Source: JABDQZ01 sp963801985
Lineage (GTDB): Bacteria > Pseudomonadota > Gammaproteobacteria > Chromatiales > Chromatiaceae
Assembly: GCA_963801985.1 (NCBI GenBank)
Contig: CAWDGV010000009.1
Coordinates: 62,001 to 126,000 of the forward strand
Direction: 5' to 3'
Length of the DNA: 64,000 bases
Position numbers and translations under genes: made by a program. Under the pieces are notes generated by a model. The model had not been told where the DNA came from. It saw only the letters and a program-made list of their open reading frames with translations, and did no database searches. This document shows positions 35,356 through 44,381 of this stretch, one piece after another. The stretch's first letter is position 1. Every line of letters starts with the position of its first letter.

Positions 35356-37485
35356 ATGAAATTTCAGAGCTTGCGTCTGAATAGCAGTTTACTGGCCATT
35401 GCAACGCTTTCATCAACCGTTGCTCTGGCTGAAAATAATGAACCAGTTACATTATTTTCAGATACCGAAATTGAAGTTGGCTTGCTGAACGTATCGGATG
35501 AGTCTTTCCGGTTTGGCCGCTACACCGGCCTGACCGACAATGATACCTACCTGAACCTGAATTTTTCGATGTCCATCAGCGATGGCATTAGCCAACATGC
35601 TACTTTTACCGGCAGGGATCTCGGTCTTGATTCGAGGTCATTATACCTGGACTGGGGCAAGCAGGGACAATATGACGCCTACATTCATTATGACCAGATT
35701 CCCTTCAATAACTTTATCGGCCAAACTATCTTCGAAGGTGTCGGTTCCAACAACCTGACTTTGCCGGCAGGCTGGGTCAACTCCGGCGACACGCATGGTT
35801 TTAGCCAGTTGGATAAAAACCTGAAGGATGTCGAGATAGGCACGCTGCGCAAAAAGCTGGCCCTTGGCACCAGAGTCCTGAACCTCCGAAAAAACCTGAC
35901 TTTAACCCTGGACTTCAGCACTGAAAACAAGGAAGGCTATCAAACCCTGGGCAGCCTGGTCGGCGGACCCGGCAGCGGCGGTGCTTCTCTGCTACCAGCA
36001 CCCATTGATTACACCACCAACACCCTCAGTGCGGCATTAGGCTACGTCAATGACAAGGGGCACTTTAATCTTAGCTACCTGGGCTCAATGTTTTTTAATG
36101 ACAATAATCGCTTGAGCTGGGAAAGCCCATTCTCAGCTGAACCTCAAAGAGGCTCTGAAGGGCAGATGTCGGTGGCGCCGGATAACCAGATGCATCAATT
36201 GTCTTTTTCAGGTGGCTACCGGCTGACAGACACAACCCATTTCACTGGTCTGGCTTCTGTCGCGATGATGCTGCAGGATGATGCTTTTCTTCCCGACACC
36301 GTTTCTCCTAACGTACCGAATATCACCCCTCATAGCCAGCCACGAAATTCGCTGGATGGCGAGGTTTACCAGTACAACGCCCTGCTCTCCCTTTCATCCC
36401 GACCACTTCGCGGCCTGAACCTGAAAGGTTCCTATCGCCTGTTAAAACGGGATAATCAAACGCCCCGGGACGAATATACCTGGTATCTGAATGACAGTTT
36501 CAATCCGCCAAGCATTAACATTGAAACCAAAACAAATGACCCTTACAGCTACACTAAACAGACCTACAAACTGGATGCTGGTTATCGTATTAACAGCACG
36601 GCACGCCTGAGCGGTTATATTGGTCATGAAACCTACGAAAGTGACCAGTCCGAGGTTGAAGAAACCACTGAAGACAAGGGCGAGCTAAAACTGGGATTAC
36701 GCGCTACAGACAACCTGCAGTTATCTCTTGGAGGTAAACTCAGCTCCCGTGATGGTAGCTCCTATGATAGCGCAACCGATGAAAACCCGGTTTTGCGTAA
36801 ATACAATATCGCAGATCGTGACCGTGTAGGTGGCATCGTAAATGTTGCCTACCAGCCAACTGACAAATTTGCCTTGAGTGCCAATCTCGATTACAACGAT
36901 GATGACTACGACGACACTGTTATTGGCCTGACCGACGCTAAACAAACCGGGATAACCATTGATGCTTCCTACCAGTTTAACAAGGACCTGTCAGGCTATG
37001 CTTACGCGGGTAGAGAAGTTTATAAATCCAAGCAGGCTGGCAGCCAGACTACAGTCGATGCCGCCAATAATTATAATTATGCAATTGCTGTAACACCAGA
37101 CTGGTGGGTAGATAACGAAGATACTGTCGACAGTTTTGGCGTGGGTTTCAGTTGGCTGAAAAGCAGCAAACTGGAACTGGGCGCTGATTATGTCGTTAGC
37201 CTGTCGGAAGGTGACACGGACTTTAAAAGCACCAATGCTGCGCCCATTATTGAAGCGTTTCCAGATACCGAAGCTCATTTGCACAGCATCAACCTGTATG
37301 CCGAGTATGAATGGCGCAAAGACACACATGTCAAGATCAGTTACCTGTACGAAAAATACGATGAAGATGACTGGTCAATTGATGGTGTAACCTATGACAC
37401 CATACCCGAGGCATTGTTACTGGGTGAACCCAACCCAAGCTACGAGGAACATGTCGTCGGCGTTTCCTTAAAGACAATTTTCTAA
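35356..37485 (+). CDS. MtrB/PioB-family outer-membrane beta-barrel (decaheme-associated porin)
   Basis: 709 aa with a signal peptide of about 25 residues (ending VALAENNE) and alternating amphipathic strands throughout, ending in KTIF with the terminal Phe of outer-membrane barrels. Length and pattern fit MtrB, which forms the sheath around an MtrA-type decaheme. It has no Cys, so it lacks the N-terminal CxxC of Shewanella MtrB. AGGGAG precedes the start. It is divergent from the octaheme-decaheme operon. An extracellular cytochrome (MtrC/OmcA type) is not encoded nearby. Confidence 0.9.
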   Translation: MKFQSLRLNSSLLAIATLSSTVALAENNEPVTLFSDTEIEVGLLNVSDESFRFGRYTGLTDNDTYLNLNFSMSISDGISQHATFTGRDLGLDSRSLYLDWGKQGQYDAYIHYDQIPFNNFIGQTIFEGVGSNNLTLPAGWVNSGDTHGFSQLDKNLKDVEIGTLRKKLALGTRVLNLRKNLTLTLDFSTENKEGYQTLGSLVGGPGSGGASLLPAPIDYTTNTLSAALGYVNDKGHFNLSYLGSMFFNDNNRLSWESPFSAEPQRGSEGQMSVAPDNQMHQLSFSGGYRLTDTTHFTGLASVAMMLQDDAFLPDTVSPNVPNITPHSQPRNSLDGEVYQYNALLSLSSRPLRGLNLKGSYRLLKRDNQTPRDEYTWYLNDSFNPPSINIETKTNDPYSYTKQTYKLDAGYRINSTARLSGYIGHETYESDQSEVEETTEDKGELKLGLRATDNLQLSLGGKLSSRDGSSYDSATDENPVLRKYNIADRDRVGGIVNVAYQPTDKFALSANLDYNDDDYDDTVIGLTDAKQTGITIDASYQFNKDLSGYAYAGREVYKSKQAGSQTTVDAANNYNYAIAVTPDWWVDNEDTVDSFGVGFSWLKSSKLELGADYVVSLSEGDTDFKSTNAAPIIEAFPDTEAHLHSINLYAEYEWRKDTHVKISYLYEKYDEDDWSIDGVTYDTIPEALLLGEPNPSYEEHVVGVSLKTIF

Positions 37486-37515
37486 AAACCATAAAATCCG
37501 CGACTGACAACCAAA

Positions 37516-37541
37516 AAAGCCCGGCTTGCACCGGGCTTTTT
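37516..37541 (+). terminator. Terminator after the MtrB-like porin gene
   Basis: AAAGCCCGG (37516-37524), loop of 6, CCGGGCTTT (37531-37539), then T-run to 37541. Confidence 0.9.
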
Positions 37542-37678
37542 CAATCAAATCACTTTAAGTAACGGGAGTTCAAAGTTATTCGATTAACGGCCGCGTCCAG
37601 AGCTAATATCAGCTATCTCTGTCTTTCCAACATCCACTGCCGTCATATAAAGTATGGCCCTGATGAGCCGTGTTTCCA

Positions 37679-37717
37679 TTGACAAGTATCAATATTTCAC
37701 TTGATTATTGCTACAAT
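37679..37717 (+). promoter_or_regulatory. FNR-type site and -10 element upstream of the Crp/Fnr-family gene
   Basis: TTGACAAGTATCAA (37679-37692) differs from the FNR consensus TTGAT-N4-ATCAA at one base. A TACAAT -10 element (37712-37717) follows, placing the site centre about 40 bp before the expected start point, the class II activator position. Autoregulation of the downstream gene or control by a related regulator is the simple reading. Confidence 0.7.
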
Positions 37718-37751
37718 GTAATTGTCCTCCTAATAAACACAAATAATAATA

Positions 37752-38471
37752 ATGACAGCCGAATCAAAAAGTAAGTGTACCGATGTGGAATGGCTTGGAC
37801 GTGCTGATTGCAGCAAATGCGCCATTAAACAGAAAGTTCTGTTCTCAGCTATACCTGACGAGGCTTTTAGTGATTTGCTGGCCCCTATTGATCACTATAT
37901 TTATCAAAAAAAGGTGCCTTTATATGAATTTGGACAACAAGGGGAATACCTTTATACCGTGCGCCGGGGCCTGATAAAACTCTACCAGTTTCTGCCCAGC
38001 GGGGACCTGCGCGTGGTGCGTTTACTGAAACCTGGCGATATCGCAGGACTGGAATTACTCGTCAATCACAGTTACCACCATTCAGCCATGACCACGCATG
38101 AAACCGACCTTTGCCGCATTCCGGTAAAAATCATTCGACAGCTTGAACATAAATACCCGGCCCTTTTTGAAAAACTCATCAACATGTGGCAACACACCCT
38201 GGATGGTGCAGACCTGTTTATCACCAAGTTTTCTACGGGCACTTCCCAGGTTCGGATGGCAAGATTACTGTTTGAAATGAGCAGAGAGGAACACAGTGCC
38301 TGGGGGCCCAATTTAAGTCGTGAAGACATGGGGGATATTCTCGGCATGAGCACCGAAACCGCCTCACGTATTATCGCTGATTTTAAACGCCGTGGACTGA
38401 TCAGTGAAAAAAACAATGAACTTATCTTTAATGACCTGGAAGGACTGGAAGCCATAACAAAACAAAAATGA
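37752..38471 (+). CDS. FNR-like Crp/Fnr family transcription regulator
   Basis: 239 aa. N-terminal cysteines at 9, 20 and 23 plus Cys121 resemble the four [4Fe-4S] ligands of FNR (20, 23, 29, 122 in E. coli), though Cys9 replaces the third N-terminal one. The cyclic-nucleotide-binding fold spans about 35-150 and the C-terminal helix-turn-helix about 170-225. Its recognition helix MSTETASRI keeps the Glu-xx-Ser-Arg that reads TTGAT in FNR. An FNR-type box lies upstream. It may switch the adjacent cytochrome-porin genes with oxygen, but I found no box in front of those genes. Confidence 0.9.
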   Translation: MTAESKSKCTDVEWLGRADCSKCAIKQKVLFSAIPDEAFSDLLAPIDHYIYQKKVPLYEFGQQGEYLYTVRRGLIKLYQFLPSGDLRVVRLLKPGDIAGLELLVNHSYHHSAMTTHETDLCRIPVKIIRQLEHKYPALFEKLINMWQHTLDGADLFITKFSTGTSQVRMARLLFEMSREEHSAWGPNLSREDMGDILGMSTETASRIIADFKRRGLISEKNNELIFNDLEGLEAITKQK

Positions 38472-38520
38472 AGCACTTTTTAACTGGACCACCTTTAAAT
38501 CAGGACATTAACTGATTCCC

Positions 38521-40314
38521 ATGTCAGAAAAAAAACTCAACCTATCCCGGCTTTTACAAAAAAACAGTACCCAGTTACTTGAACAGGTTGGTAATCCACA
38601 ACAACAGGTGCAGGCTTTGCTTGAAGCCACCCGTTTCGAAAAAGCGCTGATTGAGACCACGCTCGAAGCCATATCGGATGGCCTTGTCATCACCGATTCC
38701 TCCGGCAAGATTATCATCACCAACCCTGCGGCTGAAATACTCACCGGCTATATGGCAGTCGATATGATCGACCAATCGATTGATCGGCTGATTTATATCA
38801 GCAACTGGGATGGAAGAAATTCAACGCATCCTTTACATCAGGCACTGAAACAAGACACAGCAGTCACCATCCAGTCAGGCACTTTAACGACCAAGAGACA
38901 ACCAGACCGGAGAATTGAAGGCTCTGTCTCGCTCATGCATGACGAAGAAAACCAGGTAATCGGTGCCCTATTACTTTTCCGCGACCTATCAGAAAACCAG
39001 CAAATGGCCGAACAGGTGCATCACTACGCCACTTTCGATCAGTTAACCGGCCTGGTAAACCGGCGTGAATTTGAAAACCGTTTACAGCATGCACTTGATA
39101 GCGCAGGCAGTGACAGAAAAAAACACGTTTTATGCTATCTGGATCTGGATCAGTTCAAAATTGTCAACGATACTTGCGGACATGCAGCTGGTGATGAGTT
39201 ACTCCGCCAGCTTGGCATCCTGCTAACCAAGCACATCAGGGACCGGGATACGCTAGGGCGTATTGGCGGCGATGAATTTGGTTTATTACTGGAAAACTGT
39301 CCATTGGAAAATGCCATCAAGGTGGCAGAATCTTTACGTGAAAACATCGAGGATTTCCAGTTCTCTGCCGGCACCAAGACCTTTCGCATTGGCGCCAGTA
39401 TCGGAGTCGTTGTCATTGACCATACGGCAAAATCCATTCATACCTTGCTGGCAGCAGCCGACCAGGCCTGTTATGCCGCCAAGGAACTCGGCAGGAATCG
39501 TATCAAGGTTTATACTGAATCTGACGAACAACTACTGCTTCGCTCCAACGAAATGCACTGGGTAGCCCGCCTGCATGATGCACTCAGCATGGATCATTTT
39601 GAGCTTTACTGCCAACCGATTGTCAGCACACATTATGATGATCCCAGGGGAAAACATACCTATTACGAACTCCTGCTGAGATTGCGTGACACGGATAACG
39701 CAATATTACCTCCAGGTGCTTTTCTGCCTGCGGCAGAACGTTATGGACTGATGATCTCCATTGACCGTTGGGTTATTGGAAATTATTTCAAATGGCTGAA
39801 TGCCAACCCGGAACATGCCCGGCTGCTGGAAAGATGTTCAATTAATTTATCCGGACTCAGCCTGAGCGATGAAAACCTGCTGTTTTTTATCCAGGAACAA
39901 CTGCAAAGTTACTCGATACCTGCTGAAAAAATCTGCTTTGAAATTACCGAGACTGCCGCTATCGCCAAGCTCCCCGATGCTTTGCATTTCATTACGGAAA
40001 TGCGTGCACTGGGAGTGACTTTTGCATTGGATGATTTTGGCACGGGCATGAGTTCTTTCAGTTATCTCAAACAGCTGCCCATCGAAATGCTGAAAATTGA
40101 TGGCTCATTTATCAAGGATGTCCTGACTGACAAAGTGGATGCTTCACTGGTCAAAACCATTGTCGAAATTGGCAAGACGATGGAGAAAAAAGTCATTGCC
40201 GAGTATGTTGAATCAATGCAGGTTTATGAGTTTCTCAAAGCGCTTGGCGTCAACTATGCGCAGGGCTATGGTGTCAGCAAACCATTCCCTATCAATCAGC
40301 TGTTGAACAAATGA
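38521..40314 (+). CDS. PAS-GGDEF-EAL c-di-GMP signalling protein
   Basis: 597 aa, no membrane segment. Short N-terminal helix, PAS domain (about 45-160, LEAISDGLVITDSSGKII), GGDEF domain (about 170-330) with an intact GGDEF and I-site RDRD, then EAL domain (about 345-595). The EAL domain keeps ELLLR in place of EALLR, NLSG, EITET, DDFGTG, KID and the late EYVES, so phosphodiesterase activity is likely. The last 23 bp overlap the convergent gene at 40292. It starts 49 bp after the FNR-like gene. Confidence 0.94.
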   Translation: MSEKKLNLSRLLQKNSTQLLEQVGNPQQQVQALLEATRFEKALIETTLEAISDGLVITDSSGKIIITNPAAEILTGYMAVDMIDQSIDRLIYISNWDGRNSTHPLHQALKQDTAVTIQSGTLTTKRQPDRRIEGSVSLMHDEENQVIGALLLFRDLSENQQMAEQVHHYATFDQLTGLVNRREFENRLQHALDSAGSDRKKHVLCYLDLDQFKIVNDTCGHAAGDELLRQLGILLTKHIRDRDTLGRIGGDEFGLLLENCPLENAIKVAESLRENIEDFQFSAGTKTFRIGASIGVVVIDHTAKSIHTLLAAADQACYAAKELGRNRIKVYTESDEQLLLRSNEMHWVARLHDALSMDHFELYCQPIVSTHYDDPRGKHTYYELLLRLRDTDNAILPPGAFLPAAERYGLMISIDRWVIGNYFKWLNANPEHARLLERCSINLSGLSLSDENLLFFIQEQLQSYSIPAEKICFEITETAAIAKLPDALHFITEMRALGVTFALDDFGTGMSSFSYLKQLPIEMLKIDGSFIKDVLTDKVDASLVKTIVEIGKTMEKKVIAEYVESMQVYEFLKALGVNYAQGYGVSKPFPINQLLNK

Positions 40315-41194
40315 TTTGATCAAGCTGTGCTGCAATGGATCGTCGCCCCTGCAGACCACCGGTATGCACAACCAGTGGCCTGTCACCTGAACAGGCTTGT
40401 GACTGATACAGTTCATGCAGTCGCCTGACAAGCTTAGCAGTATAAACAGGCTCAAAAGGAATGCCTGAAACCTGTTCCAGCCGGGCCAGGAATTCAACAT
40501 GTTGACGGTTATAACGTCCAAAACCGCCATAATCAGCCTGCTCTACCCAGTTGATTCGCCCTGCTTGCTGTGGCGTCAAATAGCTGTTAACTCTTTGCCT
40601 GACATCTTCCCAATGTTTTAAAACCGGAACAGCATATAACGACACGTCAGGGTGCAGACTGCGGGCAATCCCAGCCAGGGTACCACCACTGCCAACAGCC
40701 AACCAGACAGAATCAAAGTGGTAGTCCTGCAGATAATGATTAAGCTCCACGCCTATCGCTTCACAGGCCTTGACTGCTGATTCATCCGTTCCACCTTCTG
40801 GTACCCACAAGGTTGCCAGCCCTGTCCTGCGCAGATATTTATCTGCAAAGCCTGCTTCGTAACGCTTCTGGTAATCAGCCCGTGACACAGGAAACAACTG
40901 CATTCCCATCTGCTGACAGTCTTGCAAAGTGGTCGTCAGATGATTTTCTTGCAGGCCTCTAACCAGCCCATAAGTGGAAATACCCTGTTGCTGCCCGGCC
41001 GCAGCCAATGCATGCAAATGATTTGAATATGCTCCACCACAAGACATCAGTCCAGCATTCAGAGGGCGTGCTTTTTCCAGCCAGGGCTTTAACTTGTAAT
41101 ACTTGTTCCCGGAGATTAATGCATGGTTGGCATCCAGCCTTAAGACGTGAATCTGCAAAGACGGGATTTCAGGAAAGATAAATGTCTGGATCAT
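40292..41194 (-). CDS. PLP-dependent ACC deaminase / D-cysteine desulfhydrase family protein
   Basis: 300-aa fold-type II PLP enzyme. The PLP-lysine region is LISGNKYYKLKPWLE (about 28-42), followed by CGGAYSNHLHALAAAG and the phosphate-binding glycine loop AVGSGGTLAGIA. Members deaminate 1-aminocyclopropane-1-carboxylate or desulfhydrate D-cysteine; which applies here cannot be told. The 3' end overlaps the PAS-GGDEF-EAL gene by 23 bp tail to tail. Confidence 0.88.
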   Translation of the reverse strand: MIQTFIFPEIPSLQIHVLRLDANHALISGNKYYKLKPWLEKARPLNAGLMSCGGAYSNHLHALAAAGQQQGISTYGLVRGLQENHLTTTLQDCQQMGMQLFPVSRADYQKRYEAGFADKYLRRTGLATLWVPEGGTDESAVKACEAIGVELNHYLQDYHFDSVWLAVGSGGTLAGIARSLHPDVSLYAVPVLKHWEDVRQRVNSYLTPQQAGRINWVEQADYGGFGRYNRQHVEFLARLEQVSGIPFEPVYTAKLVRRLHELYQSQACSGDRPLVVHTGGLQGRRSIAAQLDQIICSTAD

Positions 41195-41248
41195 TTAACC
41201 ACTAAAGTGGAATCTTCAATCAGCAACCACACAGTTTTTGCCTGCAAC

Positions 41249-41386
41249 TTAGCTGTAAATCAGATCGTAATTGACCGGGTCGGCAGAAATATTCTGACGG
41301 CTAAGAAGATTGAGAGTCAAACGCAGATATTCTGCGGCCCGCTCCGCTTCATCCTCATCAATAGAGTACGCTATCGAGTATTTGAC
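41249..41386 (-). pseudogene. Remnant of a GGDEF-type protein N-terminus
   Basis: In the 370-bp gap between 41195 and 41564, the minus strand reads a protein-like stretch of 45 codons with no start codon at its head (RAAEYLRLTLNLLSRQNIS then NYDLIYS). It stops at TAA, after which the same frame continues VAGKN. Many diguanylate cyclases begin with a region of the form EYLRLALPLMSK..NYALWYEYVSGKN, so TAA appears to stand where a Tyr codon belongs. A second in-frame stop comes soon after. I read this as a decayed gene. Confidence 0.5.
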
Positions 41387-41564
41387 TCACAAATCCAATT
41401 GTATCAGTAGCTTAAGAAATTATAAGGAATCTTAGCTGAAAATTAGCAATACTGTTGCAGAAAAATTTTGCACGGGGACTTCAGATATCTGTTTAGTATC
41501 CGATATAGTGTAAAAGATATAAAAAACCTTAAAAAACGATCAAAATCAGGAGACAGGCAGCCTC

Positions 41565-42722
41565 ATGTTGTGGTTCCAAAAAACCAAAGTTACTGAACTG
41601 GAAAAGCGCATTGCCGAACTGGAAGCACAGGAATCAAGCCAGGAGCAAAGGATTGAACAGTTAACAGAAGAAAAGAAGGGTCTCTCCGAGATGCTAAACT
41701 CACTCTTTCAGCAGGTCGCTCACCGTACATCCGAAACGATTCATTTTGCTGACATGCACGAGTCCCTTGAAATGATTCGTAACCAGTCTGTCTCTTCTTC
41801 TACAACGTTATCTGCAGAGCAGTCCAAACTACGCGAAACATCCAGCCTGTTTCAGCAAAGCACCATGGTACTGGCACAGATTACCACTGGCATCCAGCAA
41901 CTGGGCGAAACTACCGACCGCAGTGTGAATTCTGTGCGTGCGCTGGAGGAAGCAACCCTGCGTATCAATCAGTTCACCGACATGATTACCGAGATTTCCA
42001 ACCAGACTAACCTGTTGGCTTTAAATGCCGCGATTGAGGCTGCCCGGGCTGGTGAACAGGGCCGCGGGTTTGCCGTGGTGGCTGACGAAGTACGCACACT
42101 GGCTGCAAAAACCGCTGACGCCACTAACGAGATCAAAGAATTCGTCACGAAAATTACGGAACATTCTGCTGAAACACGTACCAATTTTGATCAAATATCG
42201 GGTTCAATGGAGACAATGAATTCATCAGTGGAAACCGTTGGCAATGTTATCGACGAGGTTGTCCAACTGGCAAACAACATGAGCAGTGTGATTGCGTTAT
42301 CGACCTCCAATTCCTTCATTGAGACCGTCAAACTGGATCATGTTTTATTCAAGATGGAGGTGTATCGGACTATCTTTGGGCTCAACTCCAAAACAGTCGA
42401 TGACTACGCCGACCATCACAACTGCAGACTGGGTAAGTGGTATTTTGAAGGTGATGGCCAGCGGATGGCCCACCTCAACAAGTTCAAGGAACTGGACAGG
42501 CCTCATGCCAAAGTTCATGAAATGGGTAAACTGGCGGTAGCTGCCTATATTGAAGGTGATCATGATGCAGGCATTGCCGCCTTATCTGACATGGAAAAGG
42601 CCAGCACCGAGGTTTTAGCCCTGCTACAGGACCTGGTTCCTGAATACCAGGACATCATGCTGGACCATTCACAGGTGGTCACAACAAACATTGGCGAGAC
42701 CGGCGATATCGACCTTTTCTGA
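41565..42722 (+). CDS. Soluble methyl-accepting chemotaxis protein with C-terminal CZB domain
   Basis: 385 aa. The N-terminus is a coiled coil without membrane segment (TELEKRIAELEAQ), followed by the signalling domain with the hairpin tip EISNQTNLLALNAAIEAARAGEQ and GRGFAVVADEVRTLA (about 144-180). The C-terminal zinc-binding CZB domain (about 250-360) has the expected His/Cys set: LDH, NCRLGKWYFEG and RPHAKVHEMG. It ends TGDIDLF, possibly a CheW/CheR-type tail. CZB domains sense zinc oxidation or pH; a cytoplasmic stimulus is implied. Confidence 0.95.
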   Translation: MLWFQKTKVTELEKRIAELEAQESSQEQRIEQLTEEKKGLSEMLNSLFQQVAHRTSETIHFADMHESLEMIRNQSVSSSTTLSAEQSKLRETSSLFQQSTMVLAQITTGIQQLGETTDRSVNSVRALEEATLRINQFTDMITEISNQTNLLALNAAIEAARAGEQGRGFAVVADEVRTLAAKTADATNEIKEFVTKITEHSAETRTNFDQISGSMETMNSSVETVGNVIDEVVQLANNMSSVIALSTSNSFIETVKLDHVLFKMEVYRTIFGLNSKTVDDYADHHNCRLGKWYFEGDGQRMAHLNKFKELDRPHAKVHEMGKLAVAAYIEGDHDAGIAALSDMEKASTEVLALLQDLVPEYQDIMLDHSQVVTTNIGETGDIDLF

Positions 42723-42730
42723 TTGACTGC

Positions 42731-43189
42731 ATGCCTGAAATTGTCAATTTAAGAGACCGGCCGGAATATCTGGAACAATTGGCTCAATGGCATCAGCAGG
42801 AATGGAGCCATCTCAATCCGGGTGAGTCGTTAGCGCAGCGTATCCTGCGCATGCAGCATTACCTGTCTGATCATCTCATCCCATCGATGTATATCGCGCT
42901 CAATGGAGATAAATTGCTGGGCTCAGCAGCCATAGTTGAGCATGACATGGACAATCACACCGAACTCTCACCCTGGCTGGCCAGTGTCTTTGTTAACCCC
43001 CATCATCGTCGCCAGGGAATTGGCACAGCGCTCGTAAAATATGTTACCCAGCTTGCTGGCAACAAATTTGACCTGCTTTTTTTGTTTACGCCTGACCAGT
43101 CCCATTTTTACCGACGGCTAGGCTGGACGGAATTTTCCCGGGAACAATATCACGATGAACAGGTAACCCTGATGAAAATAAATACCTGA
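42731..43189 (+). CDS. GNAT family N-acetyltransferase
   Basis: 152 aa, starts 8 bp after the chemotaxis gene stop. The central acetyl-CoA motif is visible as LASVFVNPHHRRQGIGTALVKYV (about 78-100), with the pyrophosphate loop RRQGIG. The C-terminal FYRRLGWTEFSRE is a common GNAT segment. The substrate is unknown. Confidence 0.9.
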   Translation: MPEIVNLRDRPEYLEQLAQWHQQEWSHLNPGESLAQRILRMQHYLSDHLIPSMYIALNGDKLLGSAAIVEHDMDNHTELSPWLASVFVNPHHRRQGIGTALVKYVTQLAGNKFDLLFLFTPDQSHFYRRLGWTEFSREQYHDEQVTLMKINT

Positions 43190-43269
43190 AAAACTGCAGG
43201 TTTTATTTATTAAAGAATTCAGTGATACATCCGATTAATGACTAATATAAGGGAACAGGATGGGGAATA

Positions 43270-44379
43270 ATGAACAAGTCATTGATTACCACGGTTATCG
43301 TGGCATTTTTGCTGATTGGCATCACAACTTCTTGGTTGCTTGCTCCCCAGGACGAATTACAACCAGAACGAAATTCCCTGATTCCTGACAGCTTCATGCC
43401 CCTGGATGAGAGTCGGTACCTGAAAATTGGCCATGAAGATGATGCCCTAAAAGGGGCTGCCTTTACTTCACCAGTTGAAAACACCTCCTTAAATGCTGAA
43501 CACTGGGCATCATTGCCGGTACGCTATGCCAGTGTGACCAAGGATGCAGACCTGGTTGTTACCCTTGACCAACAGTTGTATGAACAACTGGCCACTGTCG
43601 TGCAGCAATATGCCAGGAAAAACAACCTGAATATATCTGTCAACAAGGGCACCTGTGGTGTCTCGGCTTCATCATTAAACAAGAAGGCAGTCGATATAGC
43701 CGGATTTTGCTGTGCGCCAGGAACCGGAGATCGTCTACCGGGACTCAAATATCATACTCTGGGTATTGCCTCGATTGCCCTGCTCGTCAATCCGGCCAAC
43801 CAGGTCGGTAACGTCTCAACTGACCAGGCAAGGCAGATATTCAGCGGCAATATCAAAAAATGGAAAAAAATCTCGGCTGCACCAGAATTGGAAAAACACA
43901 GTATCGATGTTGTCACACGCCTGCACTGTAAAACCCGACCCGGCCACTGGACCCTGATACTTTCCGGACAGGACCACTTTTCACCTACCGCCCGTGAAAC
44001 AGGTGATATCCCTTACATGATTGCAGAAGTAAATCGCAACTTTTATTCAGTCGGTTATGAAACCCTGTTCATGGTGCAAAGAGAAAACAAGCCAGTCAAA
44101 ATTCTGGAAATCAATAACATACACCCGGCCAACCTCGAAGCATTGGCAAAAGGCTATTATCCTTTTTACAGGGTTTACAACCTTACCACCTGGCAACAAC
44201 CTGAAAATAACCTGATTGCTGAGCAACTGGTTGATTATTTGCGCGAATATGTAAACCAGAATTACAGGCAACTGAACATGGCCTCGCTGAGCCAGCTTGA
44301 AAAAAACGGATGGAAAATCAAACAGGGAGAATTGATCGGTGAGCCTCTCGGCTCTGCTTTAGCCAAACTGGAAGACTAG
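43270..44379 (+). CDS. Periplasmic substrate-binding protein, PstS-like fold
   Basis: 369 aa with an N-terminal signal or anchor segment (about 5-26). The body resembles phosphate-type binding proteins: VNKGTCGVS, VDIAGFCCAPGTGD, IALLVNPANQVGNVSTDQARQIFSG and IKKWKKI are PBP-like motifs. Cysteines in the pairs CCAPG and HCKTRPGHW may form disulfides. The next gene starts 2 bp later and encodes a membrane GGDEF-EAL protein, so the binding protein most likely delivers a ligand signal to that receptor rather than to an ABC transporter; no permease is present. Confidence 0.82.
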   Translation: MNKSLITTVIVAFLLIGITTSWLLAPQDELQPERNSLIPDSFMPLDESRYLKIGHEDDALKGAAFTSPVENTSLNAEHWASLPVRYASVTKDADLVVTLDQQLYEQLATVVQQYARKNNLNISVNKGTCGVSASSLNKKAVDIAGFCCAPGTGDRLPGLKYHTLGIASIALLVNPANQVGNVSTDQARQIFSGNIKKWKKISAAPELEKHSIDVVTRLHCKTRPGHWTLILSGQDHFSPTARETGDIPYMIAEVNRNFYSVGYETLFMVQRENKPVKILEINNIHPANLEALAKGYYPFYRVYNLTTWQQPENNLIAEQLVDYLREYVNQNYRQLNMASLSQLEKNGWKIKQGELIGEPLGSALAKLED

Positions 44380-44381
44380 TC

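Noticed and set aside
41147..41410. 87-codon plus-strand frame overlapping the PLP enzyme start
   Set aside because: It lies mostly antisense to the GGDEF-like remnant, has no ribosome site, and gives no recognisable protein.
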